A stretch of 64,000 nt of DNA. Source: an uncultured Paracoccaceae bacterium. Its GTDB lineage: Bacteria > Pseudomonadota > Alphaproteobacteria > Rhodobacterales > Rhodobacteraceae. The notes beneath the pieces were generated by a model, which was given only the letters and a program-made list of their open reading frames with translations, searched no databases and was not told the origin of the DNA. The translations under genes and the position numbers were made by a program. The stretch is taken from positions 76,940-140,939 of the forward strand of contig CAJJAK010000001.1 in the NCBI GenBank assembly GCA_905182165.1. Direction: 5' to 3'. Below, piece after piece: positions 8,758 to 19,784 of the stretch (positions are counted from its first letter, which is position 1; every line of letters begins with the position of its first letter).

Positions 8758-9897
8758 TTAAGAAATCTTGAGAATTTTTTCTGAATACCAATTTGCAAAA
8801 GCAGCCACATTATGTTCCAAATTTGGAGAAAAAGGTCCTTGTTTAGCTTCAGGCGAAATTAATCCAGCAAACTGATTTTGCAATGCGACAAGATCTTCCT
8901 CCAAAGCTGTGTCCATTCTATCATAATAAACCGCTGCAACTTCTGTAAAATTTTGCTTTGCTATTGTATCCGGATGAAAACAAGTTGATTGAGTAACAAC
9001 ACATGTGTGTTCGGAAATTGGTCGGGCTTCGTAAACCCATAAAGCATCATTTGAACACGCAAATGTCATTGTCGGAAACATCCAAGTATAACGGGCACCC
9101 ACCAACGCGTCGTCTTTTAGCCCAGGCATATTGCCAAACGCAAAATTTTGTTGACTTTCAAGTAATCCGCCTGTCCCGTCCGTTTCTCCAAATTGCGTTG
9201 CAAAGTTTCCAGTCACAATATCACCTTCTCTAGGCGTATGATAAACAGCATCAATACTATCTCTATGCACAAACGGAAGATGATAATACTCATTGAAAAC
9301 ATCTAGGAAACACTTCCAATTAAAAGGAAATTCTCTCGTCCATGTTCTGGTAGTTATCATCTCAGATAATGGCCAACTTTCATGCAACAGAGCTTTTACC
9401 CCTTAGCTAGTAATCAATATCTATTGGTTTTTCTTGAAAACTGATGAACAGAAAGCCCAATCTTTCAACTAAATCATATCTTATTAAATCATTAGAACAT
9501 TCCTGAAATGAGATTGATCTCTCCATCCTTGGTGCCGCAGCCAAAGTCCCGTCAGTTCGATACAACCAACTATGAAAAGGACACCTTATTCCCTTTATGG
9601 TTCCAGTTCCTTCAAGTAACTTAGCACCTCGGTGACGGCATGAATTAGCTAGTGCATTAAGTTCATTCTCATTATTCCTTATCAAAATAACTGGTCTATC
9701 AATTATGTCTAATGCCACATAATCTCCGATACCTAAGAGCCTATCTGCTCTTCCAATTGGTACCCATCCCTTATCAAAAATAGAATTTCTTTCAGAAATT
9801 ATTGTGATGAAGTGTAAGCTAAAGGAGGCAAGCAAAATGCATTTTCCACCGGGCCTAAGCATGAAGATAAACTCTCTTTCATAAAGTCTGAAACCAT
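8758..9897 (-). CDS. Rieske non-heme iron oxygenase alpha subunit, two frameshifts
   Basis: CRHRGAK and CPFHSWLY form the Rieske [2Fe-2S] site. NWKCFLDVFNEYYHLPFVHR carries the 2-His iron site of the catalytic domain. The true N-terminus is read from the ATG at 9897 (MVSDFMKESLSSCLGPVENA then LPPLAYTSSQ), with frame changes near 9805 and 9410. Restored length is about 380 residues, normal for the family. Candidate reactions are demethylation of glycine betaine or hydroxylation of a related quaternary amine, suggested by the neighbours. The metal-site sequence is not that of GbcA or CntA as I know them, so the substrate stays open. No reductase gene lies nearby. Confidence 0.78.
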
Positions 9898-9927
9898 TAA
9901 AACTCCCTAAAAATAGTATATACAAAA

Positions 9928-10843
9928 TTAAAAATTTGGCGTTTGCTTAGTCAAATTTAATCTTTTTCTAACTTCGTCTGGACCTATTAATTTAGCTCCT
10001 AAATCCTTCACGATACCTGCCGCCCGGTGCACTAAGCTTTCATTTGTTGCCAAGACACCTTTTTCTAACATCAAATTATCTTCTAAACCCACTCTTACAT
10101 TTCCACCTGCTAACACACTTGCTGCAACGTATGGCATTTGATTTCGACCAAGACCAAAAGCAGAAAAAGTCCAATTTTTAGGGACATTATTCACCATAGC
10201 CATAAAAGTGTTTAAATCATCTGGCGCGCCCCAAGGGACGCCCATACAAAGTTGGACTAAGGCGTCAGGCTCCAAAATTCCATCTGCAACAAGTTGTTTG
10301 GCATACCAAAGATGTCCAGTGTCAAAGGCTTCAATCTCAGGTTTCACCCCCAATTCCTGTCATTTGCCGACCCATTTCCTGAAGAACTCCAGGGGTGTTT
10401 GTCATTACATAATCTGCTTCTGCAAAATTCATTGTACCACAATCTAATGTGCAAATTTCTGGCAAGCATTCTGCAACATGCGCCACGCGTTCTGTTGATC
10501 CTACCATATCTGTTCCAATTTGATTAAGTGGCAATGGAGACTCAGCTCCACCAAATACGATATCTCCACCCATCCCTGCCGTGAGATTAAGAACGACATC
10601 TACCGAGGAGGATCGGATCAAACTCGTAAGTTCACGATAATATTCCAACTTGCGTGATGGTAGGCCTGTTTCTGGCTCGCGAACATGACAATGAACCACT
10701 GCCGCTCCTGCTTCTGCAGCAGCAATAGCGCTATCAGCAATTTCTTTTGGGGACCTTGGCACATTTGGAGATCTGTCCTGAGTAGAGCCCGATCCTGTCA
10801 CCGCACACGTAATAAAAACTTCTCTATTCATTTCCAATGGCAT
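9928..10843 (-). CDS. BKACE-family beta-keto acid cleavage enzyme, one frameshift
   Basis: Zn-dependent enzyme that cleaves a beta-keto acid using acetyl-CoA. Here dehydrocarnitine plus acetyl-CoA would give betainyl-CoA and acetoacetate, a reaction known for BKACE members beside carnitine dehydrogenases. Seen: ITCAVTGSG, zinc ligands H51 and H53 in VVHCHVREPETG, LNLTAGMGGD, LDCGTMNF, and in the second part KPEIEAFDTGHL, VPWGAPDDL, GGNVRVGLEDN and LATNESLV. The frame slips by one base near 10350 (an extra G in an AGGAATTGGGGG context). Start at 10843 with AAAGGAG upstream. It heads the block with the Rieske oxygenase and lcdH. Confidence 0.85.
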
Positions 10844-10967
10844 ATCAGCACTCCTTTCCAGAAACCAAAAATGATTTCGACAATTTGAGCAACCCTGAAA
10901 ATGCAAAAATGCAAAATAATTAAATAAATTGTTCCAAAACTAGAAGCAATAGGTGAATTTTAGATTT

Positions 10968-12011
10968 CTAATATGGCATCGGGTACTGCCTATGCGCTTC
11001 ATCAATTTTTTTTAAAATTTCTGGGTTAAGCTGCAAAGAACACGATTCGAGTGCATTTTTAAGTTGAGTGGTTTTTGTAGCACCAATAATTACCGAACCC
11101 ATGAAACTGCGTGTTCTGCAAAATGCTAGAGCCATTTGACATGGATCAAGGCCAAACTGCCTCGATATCTCAAGGTAAGCTTCAGTAGCCTTAAATACAT
11201 TTTTCGTAACTCTCCCACCCAGATTATTAGCTATCGACATCCGTGACCCTTCAGGGATAGCTCCATTTTGGTATTTACCACTTAATAACCCAGCGGCGAT
11301 AGGCGAGAATGATAATAAACCAACTTTTTCGTGATGACATAATTCTGCAAGATCAGTATCAAATAACCGGCATAATAAAGAATATTCATTTTGTATAGAA
11401 ATCACTCTTGGTAAATTATGTTTTTCACTAATTTTTATCCATGTTGCAGTACCCCAAGCACTTTCATTTGAAAGACCAAAAGTACGAATTCTTCCTTTAT
11501 CAATTTCGGTCGTCAATCACCTCTAGAACTTCCAAAAAGTGGCTTAGAGCCTCATCTGTAATTTGATTTGATGGATCAAACGTCCAATTTTGTCTGAACA
11601 TATAGGATCCTCGATTTGGCCAGTGGACTTGATAGAGATCTATATAATCTGTCTTTAAATTTTTAAGTGAATTTTCTACAGCAATTTTTATAGAGTTTTT
11701 AGAAATTTCACCTCCATTTCGAACTGCTTGATAGCCTTTACCAGACACTTTTGTAGCAATTACCAGATCAGTCCGCCTTTTCGATTTACTCAACCACTCT
11801 CCAATAATTTTTTCTGAATTCCCTTGCGTTTCTTTTGATAAGGGGTTCACAGGATACATTTCTGCCGTATCAATAAAATTTACTTCCTGCATCAAGTGAA
11901 GTTTCTATCTGATAAAATGCATCTGCAGTAGTATTTTGTGTTCCCCAAGTCATTGTTCCAAGACAAATAAGATACTTCTAAAGCATCCATCCCTAATATA
12001 TTTTTTTTCAT
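10968..12011 (-). CDS. Aldo/keto reductase (Tas/YajO type), several frameshifts
   Basis: The reading starts at ATG 12011 (MKKNILGMDALEVSYL) behind AAGGTG. It then needs frame changes near 11970, 11890 and 11510 to give one protein: CLGTMTWGTQN, VNFIDTAEMYPVNP (catalytic Asp and Tyr), LVIATKVSGKG (catalytic Lys), YIDLYQVHWPNR (catalytic His), then FGLSNESAWG and SVIIGATKTTQLKNAL. Restored length is about 347 residues, typical of the Tas/YajO branch of NADPH-dependent reductases. Substrate unknown. It lies in the minus-strand osmolyte run, between the hydroxyacid dehydrogenase and BKACE. Three independent frame changes in one gene suggest poor consensus quality or true decay. Confidence 0.75.
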
Positions 12012-12072
12012 TTTTTATCACCTTAATTATCTTTTATTTAAACTTAAATATTTTCACTTAATCAGTTTGGAT

Positions 12073-12999
12073 TTAATAGCCCCGGCCACGGTCAACCTCA
12101 AAAAGTAGGGGTTGGTTTGCTACAATTCTTCTATAGTTAGATGCAATAGTTACTATTGCATCGTCTACGTTCCAACCTGAGACATGGGGAGTTATGACAA
12201 TCTTTGGGTGACTCCAAAAAGGATGCTCTACTGGCATTAGTGGTATTGGAACACCAGCCATATCTCCCATTAAAGGACCCCAGAAGAATCAAAATAATTT
12301 GTTCAACAATAAAATCCTTGTATCAAGTTACTAAAACTGCTTCTTTTTTAAATTTTGTAAAATTTCTAAATTTAATAACCCACCAGCATTTTTTGTTTCT
12401 GGCAAAATTCCAATGGTGTAATCAGCCACAGATATAGCTTTTATCAAACCATCCTTTTCGTTATAAGTTTTGATTCCAGAGATATGTTTTTTGGTCCGAC
12501 TCCAACCCACAACTTCAAAACCAAATTTTTTCAACATTTGTGCTATTTGCATTCCTATTAAACCCAATCCTAACACACATACGATTTTTTCTTTAGTTTT
12601 TGCTGGTTGATATTGCTCCCACACCTTCTGAGCCTGGTTATTACTGTAATCCCGAATCCGTCGTTGATAGGCTAAAATCTCAGCCAAACAGTACTCCGCC
12701 ATCTCTATAGCCTGGACTTTACTACTCATACGCGAAATTTTTATATTTTTAGGTAAGTCGGAGCTCGATACCATCTTCTCCACACCTGCGCCCACTTTTT
12801 GAATTAATTTTATTTTTGGTAAGTTTTTCAAAGTATTTTTATCCAAGGTTTTTATGACAACTGCCATGATAACTTCAGGCATTTGATGATCGGCCGATCC
12901 ACAGATGATATTTACTCCTGGTAAATCAGAAGCAATTATTTTTTTTAAGTCAGAATCTAACATCCAAGTTTCATCACACAAATCTATAAGTATTGACAT
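12073..12999 (-). pseudogene. D-2-hydroxyacid dehydrogenase (GhrA-like), decayed near the C-terminus
   Basis: Residues from 12999 read MSILIDLCDETWML, then KVGAGVEKM, EMAEYCLAEILAYQRR, VCVLGLGLIGMQIAQMLKKFG (Rossmann motif) and TIGILPETKNAGGLLN, a glyoxylate/hydroxypyruvate reductase pattern. After LKKEAVLVT the frame is lost. The expected GRG-DALDSG-LDVF block is not readable in any one frame between 12271 and 12335. The end is recovered as VEHPFWSHPKIVITPHVSGW with the catalytic His. A better-preserved homologue sits at 38955-39893. The gene stops 2 bases short of the GMC gene's end region and belongs to the same operon. Confidence 0.7.
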
Positions 13000-13001
13000 A
13001 A

Positions 13002-14662
13002 TTACCTCTGGCTAATTTTCCAATTAGGATTAATCCAAGTTTCGGAGTTTGAAGCAGATAGCAAACTTTTACCCAGAATATGATCTGCTGCCTTCTCTCC
13101 AGTCATTATTGAAGGTGCATTTAAATTACCATTCGTAATTCTGGGAAAAATTGAACTATCAGCCACCCGTAGGTTCTTAACACCAATTACTTTAGTTTCC
13201 CAATTCACCACAGAATTTTTGTCAGTTTCAGAACCCATTTTGCAGGTTCCACAGGGATGATAAGCGCTCTCTGCTTCATTCTTAATAAAATCATCGATTT
13301 CGTCATCAGAATTTACATGAGCTCCAGGTTGGATTTCATGTTTCAAATAGGGTTTAAAAGCATCTTGAGAAAAAATCTCTCTAGTTAATCGAATACATTT
13401 TCTAAAATCCTTCCAATCTTTTTCAGTTGACATGTAATTAAATTGTATTTTTGGATGATCATAAGGATCCTTAGATTTTAAAGTTATTTCTCCTCTAGAC
13501 GGCGATCGCATTGGACCCACATGGGCCTGAAATCCATGCCCTTCACTACTTGCTTTACCATCATAACGAACAGCGATTGGTAAAAAATGATATTGAACGT
13601 CTGGATACTCAATGCCTTTATCTGACCTGATAAAGGCCGCACTTTCAAACTGGTTTGTAGAACCGGGACCAGTTTTAGTTAGCAGCCAACGGGCACCCAC
13701 GTAAGCTTTGCCCCAAAAATTCCAATACTTAAACAAGCTAACTGGTTTACTGGCCGCCATTTGCATATAAACCTCTAGATGATCTTGTAGATTTTTTCCA
13801 ACTCCAGGACGATCAACAACAACATCAATCCCATGTTCACGCAAATGGGAAGCAGGACCAATTCCTGATAGCATTAAAAGTTTTGGTGAATTAATCGAAG
13901 AGGCAGCAATGATAACCTCTTTATTAGCCTTTAATAGTTTTTCCACTCCATTATGAAAAACCTCAACACCTGCTGTTTTCCATTATTTATTTTTATTTTT
14001 AAAGCCAAAGCTCGAATAATACGACAATTCGCACGTTTTAGCGCAGGTCGTAAATAAGCCTTTGCCGCAGACCATCTTTGTCCTTTATAAACATTCATAT
14101 CATAAGGGCCAAACCCTTCTTGCTGATAACCGTTGTAATCGCCCACTTGATGGTAACCAGCCTCTTTTCCAGCACTAATAAATGCTTTAACTAATGGGTT
14201 TGCTCTCTGTCCGCGAGTAACATGTAGTGGTCCATTATTACCACGCCAGGAGCTATCGCCCCCATGCCCTCCAGAGGACCAATTTTCCATTTTTTTGAAA
14301 TATGGCAAAACATCCTTATATGCCCAGCTTTTGGCGCCACTTTCCGCCCAATAATCAAAGTCTTTTGAATGGCCACGCACATAAATCATACCATTGATCG
14401 ACGATGACCCGCCTATCACTTTCCCTCTAGGGGTCGCCATACATCGCCCATTCAAATTAAGTTCAGGTTCTGATCGAAAACCCCAGTCATAACGTGACAT
14501 ACTCATGGGATAAGACAAAGCACCCGGCATGTTGATTAACGGACCTGCATCAGAACCACCATGTTCAATAATTAATACAGAATGTTTTCCACTTTCTGAC
14601 AAACGAAAGGCTAGAGCACAACCGGCACTGCCTGCGCCAACAATAATATAATCTGCTTCCAT
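13002..14662 (-). CDS. betA: GMC oxidoreductase, choline dehydrogenase-like, one frameshift
   Basis: FAD-dependent GMC enzyme of about 550 residues once one base is restored near 13985, in an AAAA run. Seen: [84 protein letters not shown], the BetA-like [28 protein letters not shown] with the catalytic His, and [17 protein letters not shown]. BetA oxidises choline to betaine aldehyde and onward to glycine betaine. The close fit and the quaternary-amine neighbours support choline or a close analogue. Start at 14662, behind GGAGA. No betB or betC is present here. Confidence 0.8.
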
Positions 14663-14679
14663 CAAGTTCTCCAATAAAT

Positions 14680-15588
14680 TTAATTCTTTGTGGTAATCGG
14701 TGTGGGCGTTTTAGATTTTGAGTTTAATTTTGCTTCCCTATAAGAAATAAATGTCACCGCCAAAATTATTACACCACCACCAATTAAAACAAATACGTCT
14801 AAAGGTTCTGCAAACACAAGTAACCCCAACGAAGTAGCCCAAACCAGCTGAAGAAAATGTATTGGTTGAGTTACCATTATTGGCGCCACTTTTAAAGCTC
14901 TCGTCATGGTATAATGACCACCCGTTGCAAAAACAGCAACAAGCGCCAACCATGCGACCTCTTCTGCAGACGGTGTGACCCACTGAAGAATTGCAAATGG
15001 AGCAAGACCAATTGTAACAAAAATAGTCAGCATACCAACGATCACGATTGGATCTTCAGTTTTTGTCATAAATTTTGTGAGTAGGTAACTAATTGCAAAC
15101 AACGGCGCTGTGCACAGCTGAGCCAAATGACCAATCTCTATTTCACGAAAACCTGGTCTTAAAATAATTAAAATTCCCAGAAAAGCAATAATAACAGCTA
15201 ATACTCTCCTCAATGCTAACTTTTCACCCAAAAAAAGGGCAGCCCCTAATGTAACAAAAATTGGGGACACATAACCAATTGCGGTAACCTCAGCTAACGT
15301 TATTCTAGCCATCGCATAAAACCATAAAATCACACCAAGTGCATGCGCAAATCCCCTTATTGCAAAAATAGAATACACAAATTTAGACCGCTTTTTCTTA
15401 AACATTTTATGCAAAAAAGGCACCATTAATACGGCCCCAAACAGATATCTAATAAATGCCGCTTCAGCAGCCGGTATACTTGATCCCACGTGTCGCACGA
15501 TGCCAGTAACAGCTACAAACATTAGCCCAGTAATTAGCATCCATATTATGCCGGCGACGATATTTTCTTTTTCTTCAGCGCTATCCAT
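14680..15588 (-). CDS. EamA/DMT-family transporter
   Basis: About 302 residues with ten membrane helices in two EamA repeats ([20 protein letters not shown], then the second repeat from [20 protein letters not shown]). Start placed at ATG 15588 ([13 protein letters not shown]); an in-frame ATG at 15624 would add 12 polar residues. It lies between an HpsN-like dehydrogenase upstream and the choline dehydrogenase-like gene 17 bases downstream, so it may move one of their substrates or products. Which one, and in which direction, cannot be told. Frame intact. Confidence 0.75.
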   Translation of the reverse strand: MDSAEEKENIVAGIIWMLITGLMFVAVTGIVRHVGSSIPAAEAAFIRYLFGAVLMVPFLHKMFKKKRSKFVYSIFAIRGFAHALGVILWFYAMARITLAEVTAIGYVSPIFVTLGAALFLGEKLALRRVLAVIIAFLGILIILRPGFREIEIGHLAQLCTAPLFAISYLLTKFMTKTEDPIVIVGMLTIFVTIGLAPFAILQWVTPSAEEVAWLALVAVFATGGHYTMTRALKVAPIMVTQPIHFLQLVWATSLGLLVFAEPLDVFVLIGGGVIILAVTFISYREAKLNSKSKTPTPITTKN

Positions 15589-15672
15589 TGCGGTAGCATT
15601 TCCCTTAGTTGAAGGAAGACGCAAGCCAAAAATAAGTCAAAAATACAAAATATTATATTTAGTCAATCTAAT

Positions 15673-16958
15673 TTAGAATATTTGGTCTGGGAAAAACTTT
15701 TTCAACCTAATGTCTGCAGCCCTTGCATGTCCTTCCATACCCTCAGTTCGAGAAATTCTCGCAGTTCTTATAGCTTGCTCTTTCACTGCATCCTTAGATG
15801 AGAAATCTCATCTTTTATTTTTTGAAAATTATGGACCGAAAGACCACCAGTATACCTAGCGGATCCAGATGTGGGCAAAACATGATTGGGGCCTGAAACT
15901 TTATCTCCAAACGATACAGTAGTTTCTTCACCTAAAAATAAGGACCCATATGCAGTGAGACGGCCTAACCACCAATCTAGTTTATCTGCATGTATACTTA
16001 AATGCTCAGGTGCAATTTTATCAGATTCTACCGCAATTTCTTCACGATTTTCACATAAAATAATTTCTGCATAATTATTCCAAGCTTCATTCGCATTCTT
16101 TTTATTTATTGAAGGAAGAATACTAATTAAACTTGGAACAAGTTTTAAGACTTCCCCACAGAGCATTCGATCTTCACTTAACAACCAAACTGGAGAATTA
16201 TAACCGTGTTCTGCTTGGCTAACCAAGTCTGTGGCAACTAACATGGGATCAGCATTTGAATCCGCAATTATCAAACTATCCGTAGGACCCGCAATCATAT
16301 CAATACCAACTGAGCCAAATAAAATTCTTTTGGCCTCAGCAACAAATTGATTGCCTGGACCTACAATAATATCTGCAGAGGGCACACCAAATAAACCAAA
16401 AGCCAGAGATGCAATACCTTGAACACCTCCTAAAGTTAAGATGGAATTAGCTCCACAATAGCTTGCTGCATAAATTATTTCATCTGGAATTTGTTTACCA
16501 TCTCGAGATGGTGAGCATACTGAAATATGCTTAACTCCTGCCATTTTTGCTGTTGCTACAGTCATAATAGCTGAAGCAATATGACTGTAACGTCCCCCTG
16601 GCACATAACAACCCGCAGAATTTAAAGGTATTAATTTCTGTCCAGCAAGTAAACCAGGTCTAATTTCAACTTGAAAGTCGTTAATTGAATGTTTTTGTGC
16701 TGATGCAAATTTTTCCACATTTTCTTGAGCATATTTAATATCGTCTTTTATAACATCAGGCAAAGTAGTTTCTGCTTTATAAATCTGCTCGTCTGAAACA
16801 CGTATCATACCATAATAATTATCAAGTTTTTGGGAAAATTCTTTAACTATTTCCTCTCCGCCCAATTCTATTTCTTTAAGCATATGCGAAACTATAGACG
16901 TAGTATTATTATTTTTCTCAGATATTTTTTTACTTGCACTTTTTAAAAACTCAACCAT
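15673..16958 (-). CDS. hpsN: Histidinol dehydrogenase-family enzyme, sulfopropanediol 3-dehydrogenase (HpsN)-like
   Basis: HisD fold: SAGCYVPGGRYSHIASAIMT, GGVQGIASLAFG, GPGNQFVAEAKR, AGPTDSLIIAD, SQAEHG, DKIAPEHLSI and GPNHVLPTSGSARYTGG with the zinc and catalytic residues. The block WWLGRLTAYGSLFLGEETTVSFGDK and the C-terminal EGMEGHARAADIRL are, to my knowledge, typical of HpsN, which oxidises (R)-2,3-dihydroxypropane-1-sulfonate to sulfolactate, rather than of true HisD. The C-terminus needs a frame change near 15797. It then reads KDAVKEQAIRTARISRTEG and stops at 15673. Start at 16958. Divergent from doeA. HisD itself remains possible, but no his gene is nearby. Confidence 0.75.
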
Positions 16959-17051
16959 AAAAAACCCCAAAAATAATATTCTTAACAGAAAAACTTATTC
17001 ACAGAACAAAGCAAGCCTAGCTATTAAAAGAACATTAATTTACAAGTTACC

Positions 17052-17072
17052 AAAATCAAATATTCTGATTTT
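17052..17072. promoter_or_regulatory. Palindrome between divergent hpsN-like gene and doeA
   Basis: AAAATCA and TGATTTT form perfect 7-base arms around the 7-base spacer AATATTC, in the 187-base gap between two divergent catabolic genes. The position suits an operator for a transcription regulator acting on both. AT-rich palindromes arise by chance in such DNA, so this is only a candidate. Confidence 0.35.
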
Positions 17073-17145
17073 CGCAATTTTGACTTGGCATTATTAATGG
17101 GATTGTTAAAATCTAATTAGATATTAGAAAACGAGGTCATACATC

Positions 17146-18321
17146 ATGCATTCGCCACTAAATTTTACATTAGATGAATTTCAAGAAAGAATAAAAAAAA
17201 CTCGCCAAAAGATGATTGAACGTCGATTAGATACGTTAATAATTTCTGATCCATCAAACATTAATTGGCTTACGGGGTATGACGGTTGGTCTTTCTATGT
17301 TCACCAAGCTGTTATTCTTACTCTAGAGGGAGAGCCTATCTGGTGGGGCCGGGGAATGGATTCTAATGGCGCCAAGCGTACTGCTTTTATGCAAACTCAG
17401 AATATTTTTGGATACGACGATACATATGTTCAAAACCCAGAGAAACACCCCATGTCAGACTTAGCAAGTATTATAAAAGAACTGAAATTGAATAAAGGAC
17501 TCATCGGACTTGAGATGGATAATTATTGGTTTTCAGCTTCTGCTTTCTTAACGTTAAGAAAAGAATTAAACGTTGAATTTATAGATGCAACAGGTTTGGT
17601 TAACTGGCAAAGAGCCATTAAAAGTAAAACTGAAATCACTTACATGAAGCGAGCAGCTAGGATTGTTCAGCACATGCACGAAGTTATAGTGGAAAAAGCA
17701 GAAGTAGGATTGCCAAAGAATGAATTAATCGCTGATGTTTATCATGCATCAGTCATGGGTGTTGATGGTTTTTGGGGGGACTACCCTTCAATGGTTCCAA
17801 TGGCACCATCTGGTATGGACGCAACTGCCCCACATTTAACTTGGAATGACCAACCAATGAAAGAAGGCGAAACTACATTTTTTGAAGTAGCTGGTGCATA
17901 TAAAAGATACCAATGTCCACAATCTAGAACATTATTTTTAGGATCCCCTCCTCAAAAATATTTGGACGCTGAGAAGGCTGTTCTAGAAGGTATAGAAGCT
18001 GGATTAGAAATGGCAAAACCAGGAAACCAATGTCAGGATATAGCTCATGCATTTAATAAAACACTTAACAAGCTAGGGTTTGAAAAGGACAGTAGATGTG
18101 GTTATGCAATAGGTGTCTCTTATCCACCAGATTGGGGTGAGCGTACAATGTCATTTCGGGACGGAGATACGTCGATTATGCTCCCCGGTATGACATTTCA
18201 TTTCATGCCAGCTTTATGGTTAAATGATGGTGGCTTAGAAATTACCGAACCATTTGTAATAACTGATTCTGGTTCGGAATGTCTTTGTGAAACTCCTAGA
18301 AAAATGTTCATTAAAAATTAA
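17146..18321 (+). CDS. doeA: Ectoine hydrolase
   Basis: 391 residues of the M24 creatinase/prolidase fold. DoeA opens the ectoine ring to N-alpha-acetyl-2,4-diaminobutyrate, the first step of ectoine use as carbon and nitrogen source. The sequence follows known DoeA closely: SDPSNINWLTGYDGWSFYVHQ, RGMDSNGAKRTAF, GLEMDNYWFSASAFL, DATGLVNWQRAIKSKTEI, VDGFWGDYPS, YPPDWGERTMSFR and PGMTFHFMPALW. It lacks the five metal ligands of aminopeptidases in this fold, as DoeA does. GAGG lies before the ATG. The deacetylase doeB and the later doeC/D are not in the window. Intact. Confidence 0.88.
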   Translation: MHSPLNFTLDEFQERIKKTRQKMIERRLDTLIISDPSNINWLTGYDGWSFYVHQAVILTLEGEPIWWGRGMDSNGAKRTAFMQTQNIFGYDDTYVQNPEKHPMSDLASIIKELKLNKGLIGLEMDNYWFSASAFLTLRKELNVEFIDATGLVNWQRAIKSKTEITYMKRAARIVQHMHEVIVEKAEVGLPKNELIADVYHASVMGVDGFWGDYPSMVPMAPSGMDATAPHLTWNDQPMKEGETTFFEVAGAYKRYQCPQSRTLFLGSPPQKYLDAEKAVLEGIEAGLEMAKPGNQCQDIAHAFNKTLNKLGFEKDSRCGYAIGVSYPPDWGERTMSFRDGDTSIMLPGMTFHFMPALWLNDGGLEITEPFVITDSGSECLCETPRKMFIKN

Positions 18322-18473
18322 TAAATTATGTATTTTTAAATAAGTTTAAAAAAATTCAGTTTTACATTCAGAAATATGATTATATTAAATTTTTATCGCA
18401 TAAAAAAGTTTTATGTACTTGAACCTGACATGTGGAGCGGTGAGTATGTTGAAATGAAAAAAGGAATTAAAAA

Positions 18474-19025
18474 ATAGCCCGAATGACCTCACAACTGCGT
18501 CCACCTGAGCGCGAAACTGGCCCACGCGTAAACGGACGCATCACGTCAGAAAAGATTCGTCTCATTGGTGCAGATGGTGGCAATGTAGGAGAAACAACCC
18601 CAAGCCATGGAATGACGCTCGCTGAAGAAGCTGGATTAGATCTAGTTGAAATATCGCCGAATGCTAACCCACCTGTTTGTAAGGTGATGGATTTTGGCAA
18701 ATATAAATACGAACTTCAGAAAAGAGAAGCCGAAGCAAGACGCAACAAAATACTAAATGAAATAAAAGAAATAAAATTCAGACCAAATACAGACACGCAT
18801 GACTACGAAGTTAAAATGAAAAGTGTTGTTAAGTTTTTAGCAAATGGTGATAAAGTAAAAATTACAATGCGATTTAGAGGGCGCGAAATGGCACATCAGC
18901 GTCTTGGACTACAATTGCTAAATCGTGTAGAAAATGATCTTTTAGAAGTTGGAAAAGTAGAAAATATGCCAAAACTAGAAGGACGCCAAATGGTTATGTT
19001 GATTGGCCCTGCTAGAAACGCTTGA
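18474..19025 (+). CDS. infC: Translation initiation factor IF-3, AUA start codon
   Basis: IF3 reads [68 protein letters not shown] and [10 protein letters not shown], all standard. Four residues precede the first ATG in the same frame from ATA at 18474: the sequence becomes (M)[19 protein letters not shown], matching the ARRxxxxPP(Q/T)RETGPRVN start of Rhodobacterales IF3. AAGGA lies at the right distance before this ATA. Non-AUG starts on infC are the known basis of IF3 autoregulation, since IF3 itself rejects weak start codons. The ATG at 18483 is the alternative and would lose only three residues. Confidence 0.93.
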   Translation: MARMTSQLRPPERETGPRVNGRITSEKIRLIGADGGNVGETTPSHGMTLAEEAGLDLVEISPNANPPVCKVMDFGKYKYELQKREAEARRNKILNEIKEIKFRPNTDTHDYEVKMKSVVKFLANGDKVKITMRFRGREMAHQRLGLQLLNRVENDLLEVGKVENMPKLEGRQMVMLIGPARNA

Positions 19026-19691
19026 CCACTCCTACCACTTCACATTCAAAAAGCTACAGATCTAAATTAAATGACTCTGGCGATGATTTCCGCTTAACAA
19101 CTAGCGTCTTTGATCGAAATAATGGACCTATTCTACGGCAATTGACTCCTTATTTAAACAAAATGAACGGGTATGCCTTGGAGATTGGATCCGGAACTGG
19201 ACAGCATCTAAGTAACTTCGCACAACACTTTCACAATATTCATTGGCAAGGATCTGATCTAGATGAACTACATTGCAAAAGCACAGATGCTTGGGCTGAA
19301 CATTATTCTTTAGATATTCAAAAAACCTTGAAATTAGATGCCTCTTCTAATTGGTTACAAGTATTTGAACAAAAGAAAGAATTTGAACTAATAATAACAG
19401 AATATCCCAATACTCCAATTTCGGTACTCAATGGCATCATTTCTAATGCAACAAAATTACTGAAAAAAAATGGGTTACTTATTTTTTATGGCCCTTTTAA
19501 AAACAACAATAAACATAATGGTGAAGGAAACAAAACTTTTGACCAAAGATTAAAAGACGAAAACCCATCTTGGGGGGATTGATAATATAAATCCTTTAAG
19601 AGAATTAGCCCAAAACAGTGAACTCTCCCATTTTAAAACTATAGAAATGCCAGCAAATAATCATATATTAATTTTTAAAAAACTGAGTTAA
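19022..19691 (+). CDS. DUF938 family SAM-dependent methyltransferase-like protein, one frameshift
   Basis: Starts with TTG overlapping the infC stop, suggesting coupling. [20 protein letters not shown] is the SAM-binding motif. [19 protein letters not shown] and [10 protein letters not shown] follow the DUF938 family, ending [13 protein letters not shown]. The frame changes near 19580 and then reads [33 protein letters not shown] and stop at 19691. That is the usual DUF938 end with its MPANN motif. Restored length about 222 residues. Substrate unknown. Cytoplasmic. Confidence 0.75.
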
Positions 19692-19784
19692 CCAGATTTA
19701 TGGTTTTATTTTGTATTTAGATATTTCGAAATAATCTTAAAATCTTTTATTGCCAATTGGCCAATCACATCCTACCAATTGGGT

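Noticed and set aside
15783..16958. Calling the HisD-fold gene histidinol dehydrogenase (hisD)
   Set aside because: No his genes are nearby, the neighbours are osmolyte catabolic genes, and GEETTVSFGDK plus EGMEGHARAAD look like HpsN. HisD cannot be fully excluded.
17085..17120. TTGACT ... TTAAAAT as a doeA promoter
   Set aside because: The spacing is about 20-21 bases, too long for a confident call.
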